Assembly: GCA_945893365.1 (NCBI GenBank)
Contig: CAMDED010000044.1
Span: forward strand, 1-49,571
Reading direction: 5' to 3'
Source: Candidatus Sulfopaludibacter sp. SbA3
GTDB lineage: Bacteria > Acidobacteriota > Terriglobia > Bryobacterales > Bryobacteraceae
DNA length: 49,571 nucleotides
Shown here one piece after another: positions 43,367-49,571 of this stretch. Every line of letters starts with the position of its first letter. Within the stretch, counting starts at the first letter, position 1. Position numbers and translations under genes: made by a program. The notes beneath the pieces were generated by a model. The model searched no databases. It had not been told where the DNA came from and saw only the letters and a list, made by a program, of their open reading frames with translations.

Positions 43367-44484
43367 TGGGAGCACTGGAGGCCGCGGTTGAAAAGCTCAA
43401 TCCGCCCAAACAAATTGGTCCATTCCTGTTGCGGTATTGCGAACGAAACCCGCGTATCGGCCAGGGCGCCGGCAGCCGGGGCGTCGAAGGCGAGCGACTC
43501 ATCTTTTGTTATCAGAATGCCTTCGAGCTGGCGCTGGCCCGGTTTCAGTCCAAGCCGCACCTGAGAGAACTTCCGAAGAACCCGATCCCGGTTTACTTGC
43601 TCGACATCCTGGCTCTGCCCTATGGATCGCCGTTCATGTCGGTCAACGTCAAGGGCGATCCGTTTATTGTGCTGCCCAGCCGAATCGCGCAATTCACGCC
43701 CCAGGCGGAGCTTGAGTACGCGGCAGCCTGCGCCGTACACGAGTTCCTGCATGTTCTGCGTGAGGTGGTGCGGCCTTATGCCGAGTTGATGCTTTGGCGG
43801 TGGTTCGATGAAGCCACTGCCGTCTGGGGGGAGAGTCTCGTCGTCGAAGGAAACCGGACCTGTTACGAGTATTATCTCGACTGGAGCGACAAGCCCGAGG
43901 TCCCGATCGATAACGAAATGCAGTCGTACGGCGCGGCCCTGTTTGTGCGCTACCTGACAGTTCGGCAGGACGAAGGCTTTGTCAGTCGCGTTTGGAAGGA
44001 GGCTAAGCGTGGCGAATCGCCGCTCCAGACCATCAAACGCCTGTTACCGAAGAACCAAAAAGAGGGGATCTTCCACGACTACTGTGTCGATTCGTACTTC
44101 GCGCAGGCTGGCGGCAGGCCGACCCTGTTTGCGGAAGTTCACGAGCATTATGGCGGGCGTGCCATTAGCGAGAGCTTCGATGCCGCAAGGGGTGGCACCA
44201 TCGAGTTCTCGACGGAGGTCGACCCGCTCGCGTGCCGGTTTTACCGCTTCTATCCGGGGCCCGGCGTTACCCGAATGGAGGCCACTCTCGATGACGATGC
44301 AAGTGGCGTCCGGGCCAGCCTCGCCGGAGTTGGCGCAGGCCTGTCCCGAACCGTCAAACAAGGCAAGAAGCCGGTCGTTCGCGTGGGCAAGCCTCCGATG
44401 GATCACGTAATTCTGGTGCTGAGCAACGATGGATCGCGCAAGCTCACCGATACGAAGATAAGTGTCCGGGTGTCCGCGGCCTAA
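43366..44484 (+). CDS. HExxH metallopeptidase-like protein (gluzincin type)
   Basis: A 372-residue protein whose ATG overlaps the regulator's stop (TGATG). Zinc-binding HEFLH lies at 125-129 and a third ligand Glu149 sits in WFDEATAVWGE; this HExxH plus E spaced by about 20 residues is the gluzincin pattern. A later segment, YGAALFVRYLTVRQDEGFVS, fits the same fold. A beta-rich C-terminal domain (about 275-372) follows, containing FYRFYPGPGVTRMEAT. There is no signal peptide or membrane helix, so it should act inside the cell. In this operon it is a candidate effector that cleaves a regulator or a host target; activity is not shown. Confidence 0.8.
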   Translation: MGALEAAVEKLNPPKQIGPFLLRYCERNPRIGQGAGSRGVEGERLIFCYQNAFELALARFQSKPHLRELPKNPIPVYLLDILALPYGSPFMSVNVKGDPFIVLPSRIAQFTPQAELEYAAACAVHEFLHVLREVVRPYAELMLWRWFDEATAVWGESLVVEGNRTCYEYYLDWSDKPEVPIDNEMQSYGAALFVRYLTVRQDEGFVSRVWKEAKRGESPLQTIKRLLPKNQKEGIFHDYCVDSYFAQAGGRPTLFAEVHEHYGGRAISESFDAARGGTIEFSTEVDPLACRFYRFYPGPGVTRMEATLDDDASGVRASLAGVGAGLSRTVKQGKKPVVRVGKPPMDHVILVLSNDGSRKLTDTKISVRVSAA

Positions 44485-44503
44485 GAACGAAAGGAGTTTC
44501 AGA

Positions 44504-45025
44504 GTGAGGAAAGCCAACCCGCCACCGTTGAAAGGTCCGGTCAGGAAGCCGAAGCTCTTCGTCCTCATGCCGTTCGGCGATGGCAAGGATTCGTCCTTCA
44601 ACTGCAACTTCGACCAGTGGTACGCCAAAATCATCCAGCCGGCCGGCGAAGCCGCCGGGATGGAGGTTGAGCGCGGGGACAATGACCTCCTCTCTCTTCC
44701 CATCATGCAGCAGGTCTGGCGATATATTCGCGTGGCGGACATCGTACTGGCGTTCTTGACTTCCCGGAATCCGAACGTGTTCTATGAACTCGGCTTTACC
44801 CATGCCATTGGCAGGCCGGTCCTGTTGGTCGCCGATGATCGGGAAAAACTCCCCTTCGATATCGCTCATTTGCGCCATTACCTCTACAACGATAACAATG
44901 TCGACAAGGTCGGCGTCTTCGTTCCGGCTATCACTCAGCGCCTTCAGGCGATTCTGGCGAATCCAAATAGAGCGGTTCTGGAAGGCGTAAGGCGTAAGCG
45001 GCCTCCGCTGGTCGCCGCACCCTAA
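44504..45025 (+). CDS. nucleoside deoxyribosyltransferase/TIR-like protein
   Basis: A 173-residue protein from the GTG at 44504, seven bases after AAAGGAG. It has a flavodoxin-like fold signature shared by nucleoside 2-deoxyribosyltransferases and TIR-like NAD-cleaving proteins: KLFVLMPF at the first strand, IRVADIVLAFLTSRNPN, and the conserved Glu95 in VFYELGFTHAIGRPVLLV. Related proteins hydrolyse or exchange nucleobases and many of them serve as effectors in anti-phage systems. It is the last gene of the sigma/kinase operon, 19 bases after the metallopeptidase gene. I infer an effector or second-messenger role; plain nucleotide salvage is an alternative. Confidence 0.8.
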   Translation: MRKANPPPLKGPVRKPKLFVLMPFGDGKDSSFNCNFDQWYAKIIQPAGEAAGMEVERGDNDLLSLPIMQQVWRYIRVADIVLAFLTSRNPNVFYELGFTHAIGRPVLLVADDREKLPFDIAHLRHYLYNDNNVDKVGVFVPAITQRLQAILANPNRAVLEGVRRKRPPLVAAP

Positions 45026-45336
45026 AACAGCGACCGCTCCAAACCCATTGAATTAAAATAACTTAATTCCGTATGGACGGAAATCCCTCCCATGGTGAGC
45101 ATGCTTTTCTCACCCCTATGAGTAATCTGCTTCAAGTTCTGTCGCTTGACTGAATTCCCAGTGTGGCAGGTCCCGGCAGCCGCGTATTGCTGGGATTCGC
45201 TCATGACCCCAGTCTCTCCGCCCCGATTCTTGGACCGGACACATCGTGCGTTAATTCCACCGGACACATCGTATGTTAACGACACCCTGAAGTTTCGAGG
45301 GTTGACAAATTACCCGTGCGCACGTATTATGTGTAA
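45026..45336. other. intergenic region before the toxin-antitoxin pair
   Basis: About 310 bases without a gene. It contains two direct repeats of 20 bases, CCGGACACATCGTGCGTTAA (45235-45254) and the same with AT for GC in the centre (45260-45279), 25 bases apart. Similar repeated GGACACATCGTTAA boxes are familiar to me from ends of IS21-type elements, so this may be the relic of an insertion-sequence end. The antitoxin promoter follows. Confidence 0.45.
45302..45330 (+). promoter_or_regulatory. sigma-70 promoter with operator palindrome in the spacer
   Basis: TTGACA (45302-45307) and TATTAT (45325-45330) are separated by exactly 17 bases. The perfect 10-bp palindrome CGTGCGCACG (45315-45324) fills the spacer and touches the -10 box, the expected place for binding by an autorepressing antitoxin. 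The -10 ends six bases before the ATG, so transcription should start at or next to the start codon, producing a leaderless message. Confidence 0.75.
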
Positions 45337-45561
45337 ATGAACATCACGCTGTCCGTTGATGATAAGGTCGTTACGAAAGCTCGTCGGCGCGCCGAAGCGC
45401 TGGGGACCAGCGTAAACCAACTTGTCCGGGACTATCTGGAGCAACTCGCTGGAAAGACAGATCCTCAGTCCGGCGCGCAGGAGTTTGCCCGGCTTTCCCG
45501 TCTGGCTAAGGGAGATTCCAAGGGCTGGAAGTTCAATCGCGAAGAAGCGCATGAGCGCTAA
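45337..45561 (+). CDS. VapB-like antitoxin (DUF6364 type)
   Basis: A 74-residue protein. MNITLSVDDKVVTKARRRAE followed by LGTSVNQLVRDYLEQL is a ribbon-helix-helix-like N-terminus of the DUF6364/antitoxin type; the acidic and aromatic tail (KGWKFNREEAHER) would wrap the toxin. It is read from the strong promoter directly upstream and probably represses it together with the toxin through the palindrome in the spacer. No Shine-Dalgarno sequence can be present if the message is leaderless. The stop overlaps the toxin start by one base (TAATG), typical of such pairs. Confidence 0.82.
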   Translation: MNITLSVDDKVVTKARRRAEALGTSVNQLVRDYLEQLAGKTDPQSGAQEFARLSRLAKGDSKGWKFNREEAHER

Positions 45562-45992
45562 TGAAGCAGCCTGCCTTCTTCGACACAAACATCTTCGTAT
45601 ATGCGGACGACGATTCGGATCCCCATAGGCAGGACTCCGCGATTGAACTAGTGGTGCGTTATCAGGAACAAGGCCTTGCGATCATTTCTCTTCAAGTGCT
45701 TCAGGAATACTTCGCGATCTCAACGCGGAAACTTGGGGTCGATCCGGAGTTGGCGCAGAAGAAAGTAGAATTGATGACCGGCTTGAGAGTCGTCCGGTTC
45801 GTGGAAGACGATATCATCCGTGCGATCGAGTTGCACCGGCTTCACCGGATTTCATTCTGGGACGCGATGATTGTCCATGCCGCGAAGATTGGAGGGGCGG
45901 ATGTCCTCTTTAGTGAGGACCTACAGGACGGAGGGCGATTGGCCGGCATTCGGGTGGTAAACCCGTTTCGAAAGAGCTCGCACACCTCCTAG
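45561..45992 (+). CDS. VapC-like PIN-domain toxin
   Basis: A 143-residue PIN ribonuclease. Acidic active-site residues are Asp8 in FFDTNIFVY, a Glu in VLQEYFAIS, and the pair in ISFWDAMIVHAA and VLFSEDLQDG, the normal PIN order. Such toxins cut tRNA or rRNA and stop translation until bound by the antitoxin. Translation is coupled to the antitoxin gene by the TAATG overlap. All active-site positions look intact. The gene converges on the broken helicase gene, with the two stop codons touching. Confidence 0.88.
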   Translation: MKQPAFFDTNIFVYADDDSDPHRQDSAIELVVRYQEQGLAIISLQVLQEYFAISTRKLGVDPELAQKKVELMTGLRVVRFVEDDIIRAIELHRLHRISFWDAMIVHAAKIGGADVLFSEDLQDGGRLAGIRVVNPFRKSSHTS

Positions 45993-48935
45993 CCTAGGCG
46001 CAGTTCCTTAGATTCCTTGCCGCCGCGCTTGGCAAGCAGTTCACCGGCCTTCGCGGCCGCGGCGCGTTTTGAAGATGGGGCAGGAGTTCGGCGACGTCCT
46101 GTGGCGCGTGGGTCTTCAGTTTCTCTTCGACTTCGGATCGAACCTGGCGATCGCGGGCTTGCTCGAAAGATTTCTCCAGCATTTGAATCGTGTACTTCTC
46201 ACTGTCGTCCGCGTAGGACCTGAGCGCCTCCTTGCGCCCAACGGGATCTACCCACCGCGAGGTCACCATCACCAATTCGTCGTGCAGGCGCGAGGCGCTG
46301 GGACCGTAGAGCGAAAGACGCCCGATGAGGATCACGCGGCGGATGGCGTCGTCCGTTTGGCCGACGCAGGCGCGGGCGAGGTCGTCGTAGACAAAGCCCT
46401 GGGCGCGAAACCGGCCGAGCAAGCGCTGAACGACGCGATGCTCCAGATGGAGGTGAACGCAGGAGTCGTCGATATGCTCCGGTGATTCGAAGACCACCGG
46501 GAGAATCGGGTTCTCATCGCGCCACTCCCAGATCTTCTGATACTTTCTGCGGGGTGCGCGGAGCGAATCGAGCGTGTGCGCCCACGCGCCCGGCATCCGT
46601 GGGAGCATCCAACGGGCAGGCCGGTGACCGGGAACCGGTTCCAACGCTAAACCCTGGTTCAGCTCGAGCGAGAGCGACAATGCATTTCGCAGATGGGCGA
46701 CGTTGAGCCCAACGAAGCGCTCCGAGTCTTTGAGGAGGTCGCGCAGGTCTTCGAGTTCGGCGCTGAGTTCCTTGCCCCGCTTGCGAACCGATTCCTGCTC
46801 TTCCTCGACGCGCTTGCGCTCTTCGGATTCGGCGGACAATTTTTCGATTTCTCCGGCGAGTCCCTCGCGGAGACCGCCCGCGAGTAGATCTTCGATCCGC
46901 TTTTCAAGGACCGGAGAGAGGCTGCCGAGTTCCGCTTGTATCGTTTCCGTCTTGCGGACCAAGGCGCGAATCACGTCGTCCTCGGGGCGCTGCGTGTAGA
47001 CGAAGTAGTGGCATCGCACCTCCTTTTCGCGCTGGAGTTTGCGATCGATGCGGCCATTGCGCTGTTCCATGCGGCTCGGATTCCAGGGCAAGTCAAAATG
47101 GAACAGGTCGGCGCAGTGGTTCTGGAAGTTCACGCCCTCGCGGGCCGCGTCGGTGGCGATGAGAATCCGCAGCGGGTGCTTTTCCGGCGATGTGTTGAAG
47201 GCGAGTTTGATCGCATCGAGCCGCTGCCGTCCCATGCAGCCGTGATAGGTGGCAATGCGTTCCGCGATTTGGTCCGTCCGGGAGAACTCCGGTTGCAATT
47301 GCTGTTCGAGATAACGTTTCGTCTCCGTGTATTCGGTGAAGATAAGCACCCGGCGTTGATTCCAGCGCCCGGAGGCGTCCAGAAGATTTGCGCGAATCCA
47401 TGCGGCAAGTTCTTTCACTCGCGCGTCGGGGAGCCCGCGGCCGCGGTCCGCAATGGCGGCCATTTCCTCAAAGAGGGAAACTTCCCGCGTCGTCAAAGGT
47501 TCCGTTCCCCGGCTGCGCTTGCTCGCTCGCTCGACCGCCACTTCCAGGTCTTCGGTCACTTGCTCTTCGGGCAGATCCCCGCGTTCATCGTCCGCGCCGG
47601 GCGCATCCAGGTTGAGTTGCTGCTGCTCGTCGAAAGGCTCCGGAGTGTGGTCGTTGAGGCCTTTGCGGTGAACGCGGAGTGTGGAAGCGAAGGCTTCAAG
47701 CGACGAGAGCAGGCGCTTCTGGAGCGTACAGATCACGAGCGATGCCGCGGCCTGTTGCCCGCGCGTAGACTTGCTCAGACGCTGCTCGCGAAGAGCTCGA
47801 TACTCGCCGAGCAGCCGCATCAGTTTCAACTCCGGTGCGTCAAGCGGTAGACCGGAAATGTCGTGCGGCGAGACGATCCGCTTCGGGAGCCCAAGGTTCG
47901 GCACAAGTTCGCGCAACTCGTTCTTCAAACGGCGGACCATTACTTCGTCCAAAAGCTTCGGATTCGTGACTCTTTTCGCCCCGGAAGAAGCGCTGAGGAT
48001 CGAGCATTTCGAGCAGCGCGGAGAAGCTGTTCGAATGTCCGTTATGCGGCGTGGCCGAAAGAAACAGCCGGTGCTCAAAAAGGCCGGTCAATTCGCGCGT
48101 CGCACGGGTAAACTGCGAGTCCACGGCGTACCGCGCGGAGGTTGCGGGCGCGGCGTGGTGCGCTTCGTCCAGCACAAGCAGGGAGCCGGCCCGGTTCTCC
48201 TGAAGCCAATCGCGCAGCCGCTCGCCGTACTGCTCGTCGCGCAGAAGAGCGTGGGACACGATGAACCGGGAATGCGTCTTCCAGGGGTTGATGCCGTAGC
48301 CCCTTTCCCGCCGGCATCGGATTACGTAATCGCGGTCCAATATGACGAAAGTCAGGCCAAAACGAACCTCCATTTTCCGTCTGCCATTGGGTGATGACGG
48401 AAGCCGGGCAGGCGATCACGATTCGCTTGACCTTCTGTCGCATGATCATCTCGCGCAGCATGAGCCCGGCTTCAATGGTCTTGCCGAGGCCGACGTCATC
48501 GGCGATGAAGAGGTTCACTCGCGGCAGGTGGAGGGCCTTGCGAAGTGGTTCCAACTGGTAGGTCATCACCTGGATTCCCGCACGGTGCGGAGCCTGGAAC
48601 AGCCTTGGGTTCGTGGAGGTCACCAGATTCCAGCGGATCGCATTGAGGTAGGCGGCGAACTTGTCCGGGGAATCGAAGCCGCGGCTGGCCACGTTGTTCC
48701 AGAGACTCGCTTCGAGGACGCTCGCATCGACCTCGCGTTCCCAGAGGACGGAGAGCCGCTCACCCTGCGCGTCATCGTCGAGGCAGGAGAGATCGACGAG
48801 GGTCTGTTCCCAGGCGGTGTCGGTGGGCGGCTCGACGCTCTCGACGAGATACCGCCGGGACCGCACCTGCACAATCGCGCCCGGCTGCGGCTTCGCGCGC
48901 GCTTGAGTCCCAGTGCTGTTGGCTTGTTCGATCAC
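45989..48935 (-). pseudogene. drmD: SNF2 helicase, DrmD-like, broken by three single-base frameshifts
   Basis: Three frames together give an approximately 980-residue SNF2-family helicase. The first (48935 to about 48376) has IADDVGLGKTIEAGLMLREM (Walker A) and VIACPASVITQW. The second (to about 47982) has FGLTFVILDRDYV, LLVLDEAHHAAPA (DEAH) and LFLSATPHNGHSNSFSALLE. The third (to about 46068) has DEVMVRRLKNELREL, RVLIFTEYTETKRYL and MEQRNGRIDRKLQRE. The last 25 codons again lie in another frame (KRAAAAKAGELLAKRGGKES). Each break is one base in a run of four identical bases. Best match from memory is DrmD of DISARM, but no other DISARM gene is in the window. Sequencing error is possible. Confidence 0.78.
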
Positions 48936-49239
48936 GGTTACTTGAACGTAACCAAGGTATCAAAGACGCGGGTACCAAGGTCGCGCGGACGCCGGAGTGA
49001 GTCCGCGCTCTGACAGGTGGCTTGACCATCCGGTCTGGAGCAGCGCCGAGGTGCATCCAGCCTCACAACGGCCCGTTCACCCGCTTCCGGGTCGGAGCCA
49101 ATTCCGCTCCCGAGCGTTTTCACCCGGAAACGGGGCTGGGAGCTTTTTCATTCACAAGGTAAATCTATCTGATAACAAACCACTTAACAAATAAACACTT
49201 GACATGGTGGTGTACGCTGGTCTCAGAAGGTACTTTCCC
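48936..49239. other. intergenic region with two inverted repeats
   Basis: No gene is seen. One perfect 8-bp stem is GCGCGGAC / GTCCGCGC (48983-48990, 49001-49008; 10-base loop). A second has 13-bp arms with one mismatch (49080-49092 and 49122-49134; CCCGCTTCCGGGT against ACCCGGAAACGGG), followed nine bases later by CTTTTTC, so it could end plus-strand transcription. A TTGACA at 49199-49204 might be the -35 of the next gene; no matching -10 is clear. Confidence 0.45.
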
Positions 49240-49571
49240 ATGAGTTCTCAACGTAAACTCGATGCTGCCCGTGCCAACGGCGCTCTTGGCCGCGGCCGCA
49301 AAACTCCCGCCGGCCTCGCGCGTTCTGCTCAGAACGCCTATCGCCATGGACTCCTCGCCAGTTGCGTCCTCCTGCAAGGCGAGCCACGCGAAAGCTTCGA
49401 AGAGCTCCACCGTCAGTTCCGGGACCGCTTCCTCCCCGTCGATGGCGTCGAAGACGGTCTCATCGAAGAAATGGTCTCCGCTTTTTGGCGTATGCGCCGC
49501 GCTTGCGCCATGGAGACCAACCTCATGAAGTCCAACATTCAGGATCAAGGCGGCACGGACCCCGCCATGCG
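49240..49571 (+). CDS. partial acidobacterial hypothetical protein, cut by the window edge
   Basis: The ATG at 49240 opens a frame that is uninterrupted for 110 codons to the end of the window. The predicted sequence begins MSSQRKLDAARANGALGRGR and contains SAQNAYRHGLLASCVLLQGE, then VEDGLIEEMVSAFWRMRRA. This is a family I associate with Acidobacteriota (many paralogues per genome, N-terminal 'AARANGA-S-GP-TPEGK' motif), sometimes seen close to mobile elements; no biochemical role is known. AAGG lies about ten bases before the ATG. The C-terminus is missing. Confidence 0.75.
   Translation, partial: MSSQRKLDAARANGALGRGRKTPAGLARSAQNAYRHGLLASCVLLQGEPRESFEELHRQFRDRFLPVDGVEDGLIEEMVSAFWRMRRACAMETNLMKSNIQDQGGTDPAM

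Noticed and set aside
45235-45279. CRISPR-like array
   Set aside because: Only two repeats with a 5-base gap; no spacers and no cas genes.
46936-47850. 304-codon open frame on the plus strand within the helicase region
   Set aside because: Antisense shadow; the minus strand here encodes helicase motifs.

Overview
The window looks like a chromosomal segment of an acidobacterium, most likely of the Solibacter/Bryobacter type. This is inferred from high GC, two very large Oar-like TonB-dependent receptors with an N-terminal carboxypeptidase-regulatory-like domain and the LPLNGRN plug motif, many ECF/STAND-type signalling genes, and a lineage-typical short protein at the right edge. There are no rRNA or tRNA genes, no CRISPR array and no complete insertion sequence. 

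Left part (1-12 kb): a decayed nucleotidyltransferase gene, an SDR dehydrogenase coupled to a secreted protein, a small hypothetical, a lipase-maturation-factor-like membrane protein and a Tat-type MBL hydrolase. These are followed on the minus strand by two overlapping YfhO-like membrane proteins, and then by a SAM methyltransferase and a DinB protein. From 11.4 to 13.8 kb there is a three-gene minus-strand operon (RmlC-like cupin, HpcH/HpaI aldolase, glycosyltransferase). 

13.8-19.8 kb is a rearranged, gene-poor zone. It has a decayed fragment of the methyltransferase gene, a tandem duplication of about 2.1 kb carrying two near-identical polytopic membrane proteins, degraded coding remnants, and a short element of about 0.2 kb with imperfect terminal inverted repeats. 

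19.85-32.9 kb is a catabolic and surface region: a copper amine oxidase diverging from a TonB-dependent receptor, then a second receptor plus a Tat-exported hydrolase-like protein diverging from a GntR/FCD regulator. The regulator is followed by an unusual protein that ends in a MIP18/DUF59 domain. 

33.1-34.9 kb is a lower-GC insert encoding a DUF262 protein and an HEPN-domain protein, a pairing typical of defence or conflict modules. 

35.1-45.0 kb holds the most interesting system. An operon of seven genes encodes an ECF sigma factor, a small soluble protein (candidate anti-sigma), a STAND-type ATPase, a 1225-residue hybrid of a degenerate ATPase module, GAF/PAS sensors and a histidine kinase, a response regulator without a DNA-binding output, a cytoplasmic HExxH metallopeptidase-like protein, and a nucleoside-deoxyribosyltransferase/TIR-like protein. 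Six of the seven are joined by overlapping start/stop codons. The operon diverges from a SpoIIE-type phosphatase whose first 60 residues align without gaps, from the start codon, with the first 60 residues of the sigma factor (25 identities by my count). The shared promoter region carries three symmetrically placed palindromes. I infer a sigma-mimicry partner-switching circuit, comparable in logic to PhyR, that controls an NTPase/kinase conflict or stress response. 

45.2-49.6 kb: a VapBC-like toxin-antitoxin pair with a textbook promoter and built-in operator, a DrmD-like SNF2 helicase broken by three single-base frameshifts, and a partial gene at the edge.
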